The notes: generated by a model not told the origin, from the sequence alone. A stretch of 64,000 nt of DNA from Streptomyces sp. RerS4 (GCF_023515955.1 NZ_CP097322.1:744001-808000); one strand, 5' to 3'. Positions 16,185 through 26,359 are shown, numbered from the stretch's first letter. Numbers and translations are program-made.

Positions 16185-18446
16185 TCAGGGCGTCAACCCC
16201 TCGGGGAGGGAACCGGTGTGGAGGACCGCGAGGTGCTGGGTGGCCCGCGTCAGGGCCACGTAGAGGTCGCTCGGCCGCAGCCGCGCGGGCTCGGCCACGA
16301 TCACCGTGTCGAACTCCAACCCCTTGGCCTGGAGCGGGTCCAGCAGGACCACCGGCCGCGTCAGGTCGGGCTCCTGCCCCGCCGTGACGCCGGGCAGCGC
16401 GGCGGCGAGCGCGGCGTGCAGGGGGCGCGGGGCGATCACCGCGAGCCGACCCTGCGCCGGGGCGACCTCGCGGACGGTTTCGGCGACGGCGCCGGCGAGG
16501 TCGTCGACGGCCCGCACGAGGGGGGCCACGCCGGTCGACCGCACCGAGCGCGGGGGCTCGAAATCGGGGCGGTGGGCGCGGAGCACGCCGGCGGCGAGTT
16601 CCATGATCTCCGCAGGGGTTCGATAGTTGACCTCAAGTCGGACGCGGTCCCAGCGGGCGCCCGCGTACGGCTCCAGGATCCGCTCCCAGGAGCCGACGCC
16701 CGCTTCGTCGCCGGTCTGGGCGGGGTCGCCGACCAGGGTCATGGAGCGGGTGGGACAGCGGCGCATGAGCAGGCGCCAGGTCATCTCGGAGAGTTCCTGT
16801 GCCTCGTCGACGATGACGTGCCCGAAGGCCCAGGTGCGGTCGGCGGCGGCGCGTTCGGCCGTCGTGCGGTGGTCGGCCTCCTCGTGGCGCTCCGCCATGC
16901 GTTCGGCGTCGATGATGTCGTGCGCGGCGAGGTACTCGCTCTCCTGGTCCTCGAACTCGAAGGACTCGGAGCCCTGGGAGAGGTCGAGGACGCCCTGCGC
17001 GTACGCGACGCGCTCCAGCCGGTCGCGTTCGGCGGCGGCGCGCTCGGCGCTGTCGTCCAGGCCGAGGAGTTCGGCGGCCTCGTCGAGCAGGGGCACGTCG
17101 GCGGGGGTCCAGTCGCCGGAGGTGCGCCGGATGAGCGCGGCGTCCTCCTCGGAGAGGTGGGTGGGGTCGGCCAGGAACTCCGTGATGAGCCGGCGCGGGG
17201 TGAGGTGGGGCCAGAGGGTGTCGATGGCGGCGTGCACCTCGGGGCTGGTGGCGATCTCCTTGGCGAGCTGCGCGATGTCGTCGGGGCCGAGGAGGTTGGG
17301 GCCGCCGAAGGGGTCGGCGCCGAGCCGGTCCACGAGCTGCGCGGTGAGCGCGTCGATGACGGCGAAGGCGAAGTAGGGGCGGGCCGGGTTGTGCGGCAGG
17401 TGGGTGGCGCGGGCCCGGTCGCGGGCCGCGTGGGCCATCGTCCGGTCCAGCAGGAGGGTGCCGTAGCCCTCGTGATCGATCTCCAGCGCCGGTTCGGGGA
17501 CGATCTCGCTGTCCTCGCCGCTGCCGGAGGGCACGTGCTCGGGGAGGGTCTGCCGGTCGGCGACGACCCGGGCGAGGACCTCGGCCATCGCGGCGCGGCC
17601 CTTGACTGCGGCGGCTCCGGGGCGGTCGGTGCCGGTGGCGTGGAGGCCGGGGAAGAGGTCGCCGGGCGCGGCGAGGAGGACGCCGGTCTCGCCGAGGGAG
17701 GGCAGCACCTCGCCGATGTAGTCGAGGAAGGAGGGGTTGGGGCCGACGATCAGCACACCGCGTTTGGCGAGGAGCTCACGGTATGCGTAGAGGAGGTAGG
17801 CGGCGCGGTGCAGGGCGACCGCCGTCTTCCCGGTGCCGGGGCCGCCCTCCACCACGAGGACGCCCTGGTGGGGCGAGCGGATGACCCGGTCCTGTTCGGC
17901 CTGGATCGTCTGCACGATGTCGTGCATGCGGCCCGTGCGGGCGGCGTCGAGTGCGGCGAGCAGAACCGCGTCCGCGTCGGCGCCCTCGTAGCCGCTGCGC
18001 TCGGTGTCGGTGAGGTCGAGGATCTCGTCGTGCAGGGCGGTGACGCGGCGGTCCTCCAGGGTGATGTGGCGCCGGCGGCGCAGACCCATGGGGACGTGGC
18101 CCGTCGCGAGGTAGAACGGGCGGGCCTGCTCGGCACGCCAGTCGAGCACGAGGGGCGTGCGCTCGGCGTCGTCCTGGCGGATTCCGATGCGGCCGATGTG
18201 GTGCCGGCGGCCGTCGGAGAAATCGAGTCGGCCGAAACAGAGGCCGTTTTCGGCGGCGTTCAGCATGGAAAGCAGCCCCGACTGCTCGGCGACGAGCACG
18301 TCCCTTTCCAGGCGCGCCTGGAATCCGGTGGCGCCTTCGCGCAGAGCGCCCTGAACTGCCCGTTCGGCCTGGTCGCGCAGGTCTTCGAGGCGCTCGTACA
18401 GCTCGGTGACGAATTGTTGTTCACTCTGGAATTCGACGTTTGACAA
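16185..18446 (-). CDS. HelD/HelR-like RNA polymerase-associated superfamily 1 helicase
   Basis: A 753-aa protein. The TTG at 18446 is chosen because AGGGAG lies 6 nt upstream; the frame is open back to 18581 and a GTG at 18452 is possible. The N-terminal 60 residues (NVEFQSEQQFVTELYERLEDLRDQAERAVQ) form the antiparallel coiled coil that enters the RNA polymerase secondary channel in HelD proteins. The helicase domains show Walker A GGPGTGKTAVALHRAAYLL (about 201-208), DEAQE (motif II), VGDPAQTGDEAG (motif III), VRLEVNYRTP (motif IV) and SDLYVALTRATQHLAVLH (motif VI). HelD releases stalled polymerase. The Streptomyces variant HelR protects it from rifamycins. Which of the two this is cannot be decided here. 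It is monocistronic, with a hairpin-rich leader and a divergent candidate small RNA. Confidence 0.9.
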   Translation of the reverse strand: MSNVEFQSEQQFVTELYERLEDLRDQAERAVQGALREGATGFQARLERDVLVAEQSGLLSMLNAAENGLCFGRLDFSDGRRHHIGRIGIRQDDAERTPLVLDWRAEQARPFYLATGHVPMGLRRRRHITLEDRRVTALHDEILDLTDTERSGYEGADADAVLLAALDAARTGRMHDIVQTIQAEQDRVIRSPHQGVLVVEGGPGTGKTAVALHRAAYLLYAYRELLAKRGVLIVGPNPSFLDYIGEVLPSLGETGVLLAAPGDLFPGLHATGTDRPGAAAVKGRAAMAEVLARVVADRQTLPEHVPSGSGEDSEIVPEPALEIDHEGYGTLLLDRTMAHAARDRARATHLPHNPARPYFAFAVIDALTAQLVDRLGADPFGGPNLLGPDDIAQLAKEIATSPEVHAAIDTLWPHLTPRRLITEFLADPTHLSEEDAALIRRTSGDWTPADVPLLDEAAELLGLDDSAERAAAERDRLERVAYAQGVLDLSQGSESFEFEDQESEYLAAHDIIDAERMAERHEEADHRTTAERAAADRTWAFGHVIVDEAQELSEMTWRLLMRRCPTRSMTLVGDPAQTGDEAGVGSWERILEPYAGARWDRVRLEVNYRTPAEIMELAAGVLRAHRPDFEPPRSVRSTGVAPLVRAVDDLAGAVAETVREVAPAQGRLAVIAPRPLHAALAAALPGVTAGQEPDLTRPVVLLDPLQAKGLEFDTVIVAEPARLRPSDLYVALTRATQHLAVLHTGSLPEGLTP

Positions 18447-18469
18447 GGCCACTCCCTGCGCGATACGAT
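18440..18469 (+). promoter_or_regulatory. Consensus-like promoter over the helicase start codon, plus strand
   Basis: A perfect -35 TTGACA (18440-18445), an 18-bp spacer and a -10 TACGAT (18464-18469) on the plus strand. This is close to the HrdB/sigma70 consensus and predicts a transcript start near 18476. The -35 overlaps the TTG start codon of the helicase on the other strand. Confidence 0.7.
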
Positions 18470-18475
18470 GCACCC

Positions 18476-18577
18476 GTAAGACTTCTTCACGACTCCGTTC
18501 AAAACGAAGTCGTGAACTGTCAAATATACGCGCACACGAGCCTTGGACGTCAATTCGTCCGGGGCTTTTTTGTTTTC
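18476..18577 (+). ncRNA. Candidate ~100-nt small RNA, divergent from and antisense to the helicase leader
   Basis: No open frame fits, yet the interval has a near-consensus promoter in front, two hairpins and a textbook intrinsic terminator. Hairpin 1: arms TTCACGACT (18486-18494) and AGTCGTGAA (18508-18516) with an inner CGTT/AACG stem. Hairpin 2 is the terminator at 18539-18566 followed by a U-rich run. The segment between them (CTGTCAAATATACGCGCACACG) is AT-richer and unpaired, a possible seed. It lies wholly over the 5' leader of the helicase mRNA, so it could act as an antisense RNA there, or in trans. No Rfam family is recognised by eye. Confidence 0.55.
18539..18576 (+). terminator. 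Intrinsic terminator with U-tract (plus strand)
   Basis: An 11-bp stem including two G-T pairs (AGCCTTGGACG at 18539-18549 with CGTCCGGGGCT at 18556-18566), a 6-nt loop, then TTTTTTGTTTT. U-tracts like this are rare in Streptomyces. It has no upstream protein-coding gene on its strand, so it supports the small RNA. The rest of the 18577-18788 gap holds no gene that I can see. Confidence 0.8.
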
Positions 18578-18788
18578 CCACCGTCGGGCTGCCGGCCGGC
18601 GCCGGCGAGGTCCAGGGGTCCCGGGGTGGACGTGGGCGTGTCGCACGGATGGGTGTGGACGAAGCCCCCCGGCACGACAGGCTTCGGGCGGGCTCGTAGC
18701 GTCGTCAGGGAATCGGACCCACCGGTCCGAGGGCCCGGACAGGGCCGGACACCCGCCAGGGGGGGTCTGCCGACGAGAGGCCGAGCCG

Positions 18789-19280
18789 ATGCGAAGTGAC
18801 GCCCCGATAGCCGCGCCCATCACCGTCCCGATCGACACTCCCGTGACCGTGTCCGTCGCCGCGTCCAAGGCCGGCTCCGGCTCCCGCCGCCCCGTCCTCT
18901 ACCCGGTGACCGCGCTCGTGCACACGACGGTCACCGGGACCGCGACCGCTGCCGGGACCCCGCGCGCCGAGTACGTCGCCACGCCCGGGAACGGGTCCGC
19001 CGCCAAGGCGGCCCCCACCGAGCCGGTGACCGCGCCGGCCGTCTCCGCCGGCGCGCAGCCGGAACCCGAGGCGTCCGCCCCGGCGGCCGGCCTGTTCCGG
19101 GTCCACCGGGGTCTGGCCGGGCCCGAGGAGTTGGCCGCGCTCGCGGTGGTGTTCGCCTGCCTGGCCGCCCGAACCGGCGCGACCGGCGCCCGGCACGCCC
19201 GCGTCGCCCCGCACCGCCCGCGCCCCCGCCGGCGATCCGCCGGACACGGCTGCTGGGCGGGGTGCTGGGCCTGTCGCTGA
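18789..19280 (+). CDS. Acyl-CoA carboxylase epsilon-subunit-like protein (AccE/PccE-like) with long N-terminal extension
   Basis: A 163-aa protein from ATG 18789. The C-terminal part has the AccE pattern: LFRVHRGLAGPEELAALAVVFACLAARTG (about residues 97-125), matching RVxRGxxxPEELAAL of the small epsilon subunits that activate actinobacterial acyl-CoA carboxylases, which make malonyl- or methylmalonyl-CoA. Ordinary AccE proteins are about 60-90 aa. Here about 95 Ala/Thr/Val/Pro-rich residues precede the motif, and the usual Trp-containing tail is not obvious (the end reads GHGCWAGCWACR). It sits tail-to-tail with the whiE hydroxylase, so it may supply malonyl-CoA to pigment synthesis; that link is inference. 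The ribosome site is weak (GAGAGG about 13 nt upstream). Confidence 0.7.
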   Translation: MRSDAPIAAPITVPIDTPVTVSVAASKAGSGSRRPVLYPVTALVHTTVTGTATAAGTPRAEYVATPGNGSAAKAAPTEPVTAPAVSAGAQPEPEASAPAAGLFRVHRGLAGPEELAALAVVFACLAARTGATGARHARVAPHRPRPRRRSAGHGCWAGCWACR

Positions 19281-19302
19281 ACCACCCCGACAGCGCCCCG
19301 CC

Positions 19303-19340
19303 CGCCCCGCCGGCCGGGGTCACGTCCCGGCGGCGGGGCG
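19303..19340. terminator. Bidirectional hairpin between accE-like gene and whiE hydroxylase
   Basis: A 9-bp stem (CGCCCCGCC at 19303-19311 with GGCGGGGCG at 19332-19340) lies in the 68-bp gap between two convergent stop codons, well placed to stop both transcripts. Confidence 0.65.
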
Positions 19341-19348
19341 CCGTCACG

Positions 19349-20980
19349 TCACCGCACGTGCAGCAGCTTCGACATGACGTCGTGGAGCACCCCGTAGGGG
19401 TCCGCGGCGGGCCCCTCCGAGCGCCACGCCACGAAGCCGTCCGGGCGGACCAGCACCGCGCCCTCGGCGGGCAGCTCGTGCGCCTGCGCCCAGTCGACGT
19501 CGTCCACCGGCCTGAGGTCGGCCTCCGGTTCGGGGCCCACCGTCCAGGCGTCCAGGTGTGCGCCGAGTTCCCGCCGGACCCGGGCGGCCGCCGCCGACCA
19601 GGGCGTGCCCACGCCGCTGAGCAGCGTGAACGAGCGCTCGTAGAGGTCCAGCGTGGAGATCCGCTCCCCCGCCCGGAGCAGCCACAGGTGCGGGGCGCGG
19701 GTGCCGACGTCGCCCTTCAGGCGCATCTCCTCGGGGATGATCGGCCGGTCGGGGTCGCCGCCGATGACCGCGCCGGTCGGGTAGCAGTAGCCCATGGCGG
19801 TGGTGAGGACCCCGCTGCCGGGTCCGCCGCCCATGGTGGGCGGCGGCACGTAGCCGGGGTGGCTGTGTTCGGCGGAACGGGCCGAGGCGCGTTCGCTGGT
19901 GGCCCGTGCGACGGGGAGCCGCTCGGCCTCGTAGGTGGCGAGGAGGCCGGGCCCGGCGGAGCCGTTGAGCACCGCGGCGACCTTCCAGGCCAGGTTGTGT
20001 CCGTCCTGGATGCCGGTGTTGGAGCCGAAGGCGCCGGTGGGCGACATCTCGTGGGCCGCGTCGCCCACGAGGAAGACCCGGCCGACCTGGTACTTCTCGG
20101 CGACCCGTTCCGCCGCGTGCCAGGGGGCCTTGCCGCCGACCTGGACGTCCAGGTCCGGGAGGCCGATGGCGTTGCGGATCTGGGCCACGCAACGCTCATC
20201 GGTGAAGTCCTCAAGGGTCTCGCCGGTGTCCGGGTGCCAGGGGGCGTGGAAGACCCACTGGGTCTCGTTGTCGACCGGCAGCAGGGCCCCGTCGGCGCCC
20301 GGCTTCATCAGGTAGCAGACGATGAACCGAAGGTCGCCCAGGGCCTCGGCGAGCCCCTCGGAGCGGAAGACGATGCTGACGTTGTGGAAGAGTTCGCCGC
20401 TGCCCGTCTGGCGGATGCCGAGTCCTTCGCGTACCGGGCTGCGCGGGCCGTCGGCGGCGATCAGGAAGTCCGCGCGGACGGTGACGTGCTCGCCGGTCTC
20501 CCGGTTCTTCACCAGGGCGCTCACTCCGTCCGCGTCCTGGTCGAAGCTCATCAGTTCGGTGGAGAAGCGCACGTCGGCGCCCTGCGCGCGGCTCTGTGCG
20601 GCCAACAGCGGCTCGATGTTGTTCTGGCTGCACAGGCACCAGCCGGTCGGGCTGAAGCGGCGCAGGGCGTTGCCGGGGTCGACGGCCTTGATGAGCCACT
20701 TGTGCTCGCCGCCGATCAGCGCGTGCGTCTGCAGGATGCCCTGATTGGCCTCCAGGGCGGACGCTTCCTTGCGGATGGCGGGCTCCGCACCCGCCGTCCG
20801 GAACAGTTCCATGGTCCGGGCGTTGATGCCGCGGCCTCGGGGGTGGACGGAGGTACCGGAGTGCTTCTCGACCAGCATGTGTCTGATGCCGTGACGGCTC
20901 AGGAACAGCGAGGTGGACAGGCCCACGAGGGAGCCGCCCACGACGAGGACCGGTACGCGAACATCGGCATTCTCTTCCAT
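19349..20980 (-). CDS. whiE-VIII: FAD-dependent aromatic hydroxylase of the spore-pigment locus (whiE ORFVIII type)
   Basis: A 543-aa flavin monooxygenase of the PHBH/RdmE type. Dinucleotide-binding motif VLVVGGSLVGLSTSLFLSRHG (about 10-30), NADPH/FAD motif FLIAADGPRSPVREGL, and second FAD motif GRVFLVGDAAHEMSPTGAFGSNTGIQDGHNLAWK. The C-terminal 120 residues form the thioredoxin-like domain usual in polyketide hydroxylases. Start ATG 20980 with AGGAG 10 nt upstream. It is transcribed divergently from the rest of the locus across a 285-bp gap (20981-21265), exactly as whiE-ORFVIII of S. coelicolor, where it hydroxylates the aromatic polyketide late in sporulation. The gene name is assigned by synteny. 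Confidence 0.93.
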   Translation of the reverse strand: MEENADVRVPVLVVGGSLVGLSTSLFLSRHGIRHMLVEKHSGTSVHPRGRGINARTMELFRTAGAEPAIRKEASALEANQGILQTHALIGGEHKWLIKAVDPGNALRRFSPTGWCLCSQNNIEPLLAAQSRAQGADVRFSTELMSFDQDADGVSALVKNRETGEHVTVRADFLIAADGPRSPVREGLGIRQTGSGELFHNVSIVFRSEGLAEALGDLRFIVCYLMKPGADGALLPVDNETQWVFHAPWHPDTGETLEDFTDERCVAQIRNAIGLPDLDVQVGGKAPWHAAERVAEKYQVGRVFLVGDAAHEMSPTGAFGSNTGIQDGHNLAWKVAAVLNGSAGPGLLATYEAERLPVARATSERASARSAEHSHPGYVPPPTMGGGPGSGVLTTAMGYCYPTGAVIGGDPDRPIIPEEMRLKGDVGTRAPHLWLLRAGERISTLDLYERSFTLLSGVGTPWSAAAARVRRELGAHLDAWTVGPEPEADLRPVDDVDWAQAHELPAEGAVLVRPDGFVAWRSEGPAADPYGVLHDVMSKLLHVR

Positions 20981-21265
20981 CAGCTGCGGGCTCCTGTTTC
21001 GTGTGGGGGGCAGTGGAACGCCTTATGCCCACGATCGGGGACGAAGCCCTGGCGAGTCGTCTCTTGTCACCCGCTTGATCCGGAGATGTAGCGAGACGTA
21101 CCCGGGCGGATGACGATGAGCGACAGCGGCGGCCCCTTCGGCCCTGCCGCCCGTGGTTCCCGATCAGCGCGAGGCCCGAGGTCCCGCGCCCCCGGGGAGC
21201 CGCCGCCGATCGGCGCACGTGAGCGCGACGCGCCGGCCTTCACGCCCTCACGAAGGAGTGAGCAG

Positions 21266-22363
21266 ATGACAACCACCCTGTCCGAACGGGTGTCCCAGTC
21301 GGCTTTCGACGGCTCCATGCTCCGGGTCGTCCTGCTGATGGACCTGCACGAGGGGGCCCAACAGCGGTTCTTCGAGGCCTACGAGCAGCTGCGCCACGAC
21401 ATCGCCTCGGTTCCCGGACACCTCGGCGACCAGCTGTGCCAGTCCTTCGAGAACCCCTCGCAGTGGCTGATCACCAGTGAGTGGGCGAGCGCGCCGCAGT
21501 ACCTCGCCTGGGTCAACAGCGAGGAGCACCAGAAGCAGGTCCGCCCGCTCGGTGCCTGCGCGCGGTCCATGCGTCCGCTGAAGTTCACCGTCCTGCGCGA
21601 GACCGGCCGGCGCTACGAGGCCCCCACCACGGCGGTCGGTGTCCGGCTCCAGGACGCCCCCCGGCTGGGGGCGGGCATCGTCCGTCACGCGCTGACCTTC
21701 ACCGTCAAGCCGGGCAGCGAGGCGAAGGTGGCGCAGATCCTGTCGTCGTACGCCTCCCCGCAGGCCCGCGTCGACGACCACACCCGGCTGTGCCGGACCT
21801 CCCTGTTCATGCACGGCAACCGCGTGGTGCGGGCGGTGGAGGTGCGGGGCGACCTGATGGCGGCGCTGCGGCACGTGTCGGAGCAGCCCGAGGTCCGGGC
21901 CGTGGAGGAGGCCATCAACCCGTACCTGGAACAGGACCGGGACCTTGCCGACCCGGAGTCGGCCCGGATGTTCTTCATGCGGGCGGCGCTGCCGGCCGTC
22001 CACCATCTGGCGGAGCACGGCAAGCAGCCGCGGGAGGTGCGCCGGCACGCGTTCTTCTACCCGGCGAAGCCCGGTTGCGGCTCGATGCTCGCCCGCTTCC
22101 TGGCCCGGCAGGACGAGGCGGCGGCGAAGTTGGCGACGAGTCCGGTGCTGAGCAGCACCGTCTTCCAGCGGGACGACGTCGTGGTCCGCCTCCTCGACGT
22201 GTTCGGGCCGGCCGACGAGCGTTTCGCCGCCGGATTCGGCATCGAGGGCTCCCGTCAGGCGGCGGTCCTGGACCGTCTGCTGGCCGGGACGCCGGGTACG
22301 GGCCGGCCCGGCCCGTACGCCATGGACCTGATCACGGACCGCCGGGCTCCGGCGGAGTCCTGA
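21266..22363 (+). CDS. whiE-I: Spore-pigment protein of the SchA/CurD type (whiE ORFI type)
   Basis: A 365-aa cytoplasmic protein. The ATG at 21266 has GAAGGAG 7 nt upstream; the frame is open further 5' but lacks support. It contains repeated ferredoxin-like (antibiotic-biosynthesis-monooxygenase-type) modules: residues about 10-115 ([58 protein letters not shown]), and a SchA/CurD domain at about 145-280 ([67 protein letters not shown]), then a further related half ([23 protein letters not shown]). Such proteins open whiE/sch/cur loci; their exact chemistry is not settled, but a role in late oxidation or cyclisation is proposed. Confidence 0.9.
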   Translation: MTTTLSERVSQSAFDGSMLRVVLLMDLHEGAQQRFFEAYEQLRHDIASVPGHLGDQLCQSFENPSQWLITSEWASAPQYLAWVNSEEHQKQVRPLGACARSMRPLKFTVLRETGRRYEAPTTAVGVRLQDAPRLGAGIVRHALTFTVKPGSEAKVAQILSSYASPQARVDDHTRLCRTSLFMHGNRVVRAVEVRGDLMAALRHVSEQPEVRAVEEAINPYLEQDRDLADPESARMFFMRAALPAVHHLAEHGKQPREVRRHAFFYPAKPGCGSMLARFLARQDEAAAKLATSPVLSSTVFQRDDVVVRLLDVFGPADERFAAGFGIEGSRQAAVLDRLLAGTPGTGRPGPYAMDLITDRRAPAES

Positions 22364-22508
22364 TCCGGGAGGGGCACGCACGCCGCGACGCGGCCACGCG
22401 GTCAGCCCGTCACCCCATCGCCACGGCGAGCGCCGCGGCCCCGCTCCATCCCTCACCACCACCGGCAGCCGACGTCCAGGCTCCGGGTACGCCAGGAGGA
22501 AGCCTGTC

Positions 22509-22955
22509 ATGACGAGACATCACCCGCGGATCGTCGATCTCAGCGAGACCCAGCCCAACCGCCGGCGCGGAGGTGATCTGCGTGCCGTGCTCACCCCGAC
22601 GTCGGTGGGTTCGACGAGCGGGTTCATGGGCCTGGCGGTGATGGCCCCCGGGGAGTCGATCGCCGAGCACTACCACCCGTACTCCGAGGAGTTCGTGTAC
22701 GTGGTCAGCGGCACGCTGGAGGTGGACCTCGACGGCGAGGCGCACCCGCTGCGCACCGATCAGGGCCTGCTGGTCCCGCTGAACATGCGCCACCGGTTCC
22801 GCAACGTCGGCGACACCGAGGCCCGGATGGTCTTCCACCTCGGTCCGCTCGCCCCGCGCCCCGAGCTCGGGCACGTCGACACCGAGGAGGCCCCGAACCC
22901 GGAGGCCTCCGGGTGGGCGGAGCGCCCGCCGGAGCGCTCGGGAGCGGTGTCGTGA
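22509..22955 (+). CDS. whiE-II: Cupin-fold spore-pigment protein (whiE ORFII type)
   Basis: A 148-aa single-domain cupin from ATG 22509 with AGGAGG 9 nt upstream. Cupin motif 1 is [21 protein letters not shown] (metal-binding His, His and Glu); motif 2 is [17 protein letters not shown] (last His). It probably binds a metal and shapes or cyclises the nascent polyketide. Its stop overlaps the KS-alpha start (GTGA, 22952-22955), so it is coupled to the synthase genes. Confidence 0.93.
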   Translation: MTRHHPRIVDLSETQPNRRRGGDLRAVLTPTSVGSTSGFMGLAVMAPGESIAEHYHPYSEEFVYVVSGTLEVDLDGEAHPLRTDQGLLVPLNMRHRFRNVGDTEARMVFHLGPLAPRPELGHVDTEEAPNPEASGWAERPPERSGAVS

Positions 22956-24223
22956 CCCGGCGGCGGGTGGCCGTCACGGGTGTCGGCGTCGTCGCCCCGG
23001 GCGGCATAGGCGCCCCCGCGTTCTGGGACCTGCTGTCCAACGGCCGTACGGCGACCAGGGGCATCACCCTCTTCGACCCGGCCGGGTTCCGCTCCCGGAT
23101 AGCCGCCGAGGTCGACTTCGACCCGGCCTCGCACGGGCTCGGCGCGGACGACACGGCGAGGGCGGACCGGTACATCCAGTTCGCGTTGGTCGCCGCCCGC
23201 GAGGCGGTCGCGGACGCCGGCCTGGAGCTCGACCGCGAGGACGCCTGGCGTACGGGGGTGTCCCTCGGCACGGCCGTCGGCGGCACGACCCGGCTGGAGC
23301 ACGACTACGTGGCCGTCAGTCAGAAGGGCGACTGGTGGGACGTGGACCACCGGCTGTCCTCCCCCTTCCTGCACCGGGCGTTCACGCCCGCGACCCTCGC
23401 CTCGGCGGTGGCGGAGCAGACGGGGGCGCGCGGGCCGGTGCAGACCGTCTCGACGGGCTGCACGTCGGGGCTCGACGCCGTCGGGTACGCCGTGCACGCC
23501 ATCCAGGAGGGTCGGATGGACGTCTGCATAGCGGGCGCCTCGGACTCCCCCGTCTCCCCCATCACCGTGGCCTGCTTCGACGCGATCAAGGCGACCTCGG
23601 CGAACAACGACGACCCGGCGCACGCGTCGCGTCCCTTCGACGCCGACCGGGACGGTTTCGTCCTCGGCGAGGGCGGCGCCGTCCTCGTCCTGGAGGAGTG
23701 GGAGCACGCACGGGCCCGCGGGGCGACCGTCTACTGCGAGATAGGCGGATACGCCACCTTCGGCAACGCCCACCACATGACCGGGCTGACCGCCGAGGGC
23801 CTGGAGATGGCCCGCGCCATCGAGACGGCGCTGGCGCAGGCCCGGATAGCCGCCGAGGACATCGACTACGTCAACGCGCACGGTTCGGGCACCAAGCAGA
23901 ACGACCGCCACGAGACGGCGGCCGTCAAGCGGGTGCTGAAGGACCACGCGTACCGGACGCCGATGACCTCCATCAAGTCGATGGTCGGGCACTCCCTCGG
24001 GGCGATCGGCGCGATCGAACTCGCGGCCTGCGTGCTGGCGATGACCCACCACGTGGTGCCACCGACCGCGAACTACGAGACCCCCGACCCGGAGTGCGAC
24101 CTGGACTACGTGCCGCGCACGGCCCGCAGCCACACCCTGCGCAGCGTGCTGTCCGTCGGCAGCGGCTTCGGCGGCTTCCAGTCCGCCGTGGTCATGACCC
24201 AGCCCAAGGAGGTACGTGCGTGA
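22952..24223 (+). CDS. whiE-III: Type II polyketide ketosynthase alpha subunit (spore pigment)
   Basis: A 423-aa beta-ketoacyl synthase. GTG 22952 overlaps the cupin stop. The catalytic Cys170 is in [12 protein letters not shown]; the His pair is His310 (NAHGSGT) and His347 (SMVGHSLGA). It condenses malonyl extender units on the ACP, in complex with the KS-beta chain-length factor. Length and motifs are normal for the family. Its stop overlaps the KS-beta start (GTGA, 24220-24223), ensuring equal synthesis of the two subunits. Confidence 0.97.
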   Translation: MTRRRVAVTGVGVVAPGGIGAPAFWDLLSNGRTATRGITLFDPAGFRSRIAAEVDFDPASHGLGADDTARADRYIQFALVAAREAVADAGLELDREDAWRTGVSLGTAVGGTTRLEHDYVAVSQKGDWWDVDHRLSSPFLHRAFTPATLASAVAEQTGARGPVQTVSTGCTSGLDAVGYAVHAIQEGRMDVCIAGASDSPVSPITVACFDAIKATSANNDDPAHASRPFDADRDGFVLGEGGAVLVLEEWEHARARGATVYCEIGGYATFGNAHHMTGLTAEGLEMARAIETALAQARIAAEDIDYVNAHGSGTKQNDRHETAAVKRVLKDHAYRTPMTSIKSMVGHSLGAIGAIELAACVLAMTHHVVPPTANYETPDPECDLDYVPRTARSHTLRSVLSVGSGFGGFQSAVVMTQPKEVRA

Positions 24224-25473
24224 AAAGCAGTCCAGCCGGCGCGTCGCCGGCCGTCACGGGCATCGGGATCGTCGCGCCCAACGGGATCGGCGCCGAGGCC
24301 TTCTGGAAGGCCGTCCAGGCGGGCGACAGCGTCCTGGACCGGGTGACCCGGCAGGGCTGCGAGCACCTGCCGGTCCGGGTGGCGGGCGAGGTGCGGGGCT
24401 TCGACCCCGGCTCGCTGGTCGAGGACCGGTTCCTGGTGCAGACGGACCGCTTCAGTCACTACGCGCTGGCGGCGGCCGATCTCGCGCTGGAACACGCCCG
24501 CCTCGGTCGGGCGGACTACGAGGACGACCCGTACGCGGTGGGCGTGGTCACGGCCGCCGGCTCCGGTGGCGGCGAGTTCGGACAGCGCGAGCTCCAGCGG
24601 CTGTGGGGGCAGGGCCCCCGCTACGTCGGCCCGTACCAGTCGATCGCCTGGTTCTACGCGGCCAGCACCGGCCAGGTGTCCATCCGACGCGGGTTCAAGG
24701 GCCCGTGCGGGGTGGTGGCGAGCGACGAGGCGGGCGGGCTGGACGCCTTCGCGCACGCCGCGCGGGCGATCCGACAGGGCAGCCGGGCCATGCTGGTCGG
24801 TGCGACGGAGGCCCCCCTCGCCCCGTATTCGGTGGTCTGCCAGCTGGGTTACGAGGGGCTGAGCACCTGGGACGACCCGGAGCGCGCCTACCGGCCCTTC
24901 ACCGCGAAGGCCTGCGGGTTCGTGCCCGCGGAGGGCGGCGCGATGTTCACCGTCGAGGACGTCGCGGCGGCCCGGCGGCGCGGCGCTCCCGTGCGGGCCC
25001 TGGTGGCCGGACACGCCGCGACCTTCACCGGCACCGGACTCCGGGAGGAGTCGGGCGAGGGGCTCGCGCACGCCATCCGCGGCGCGCTGCGGGAGGCGGA
25101 CTGCGCCCCCGAGGAGGTGGACGTGGTCTTCGCCGACGCCCTGGGCACGCCCGAGGGGGACGCCGCCGAGGTGCGGGCGATCCACGACGCGCTCGGCGGG
25201 TACGGGGCCAAGGTGGCGGTGACGGCGCCGAAGACGGGGTTCGGTCGGGCGTACTGCGCGGCCGCCACCCTCGACGTCGCCACGGCCGTGCTGGCCCTGG
25301 AGCACGGCATCGTGCCGCCCACGCCGAACGTCTTCGACGTCTGCCACGACCTGGATCTGGTCATGGGCGGCGCGCGCGTCGCCCCGCTGCGGACCGCGCT
25401 CGTGCTGAGCCGGGGCCGTATGGGGTCGAACGCGGCACTCGTCCTGCGCAAGGGGCCCGAATCCCCGGGTTAG
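24220..25473 (+). CDS. whiE-IV: Type II polyketide ketosynthase beta subunit / chain-length factor (spore pigment)
   Basis: A 417-aa KS homologue that forms the heterodimer with KS-alpha and sets chain length. GTG 24220 overlaps the KS-alpha stop. The active-site Cys is absent, as expected: the aligned segment is [13 protein letters not shown], placing Glu170 where KS-alpha has Cys170. Most antibiotic chain-length factors have Gln at this position (decarboxylation of malonyl-ACP). The KS His motifs are also lost ([24 protein letters not shown]), which is normal for this subunit. It is followed by a 78-bp gap and the ACP gene. Confidence 0.96.
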   Translation: MKSSPAGASPAVTGIGIVAPNGIGAEAFWKAVQAGDSVLDRVTRQGCEHLPVRVAGEVRGFDPGSLVEDRFLVQTDRFSHYALAAADLALEHARLGRADYEDDPYAVGVVTAAGSGGGEFGQRELQRLWGQGPRYVGPYQSIAWFYAASTGQVSIRRGFKGPCGVVASDEAGGLDAFAHAARAIRQGSRAMLVGATEAPLAPYSVVCQLGYEGLSTWDDPERAYRPFTAKACGFVPAEGGAMFTVEDVAAARRRGAPVRALVAGHAATFTGTGLREESGEGLAHAIRGALREADCAPEEVDVVFADALGTPEGDAAEVRAIHDALGGYGAKVAVTAPKTGFGRAYCAAATLDVATAVLALEHGIVPPTPNVFDVCHDLDLVMGGARVAPLRTALVLSRGRMGSNAALVLRKGPESPG

Positions 25474-25551
25474 GGATCGGCACCCCGGTTGGTCAGGGCC
25501 GTGCGGGCTTCGGCGCGGCGGCCCCCGGAAGCACGAGAGAGAGAAGGCACC

Positions 25552-26290
<739 letters not shown>

Positions 26291-26359
26291 GCCTCCGAGG
26301 CCCGGTGCCCCCGTGACCGCTCCCCCTCCCCCTCCCCGAGACGAAAGGCACGTACTCCG

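Noticed and set aside
18447..18581. Helicase start at 18581
   Set aside because: The added residues lie over the hairpin and promoter region and do not look like HelD; TTG 18446 has a good ribosome site.
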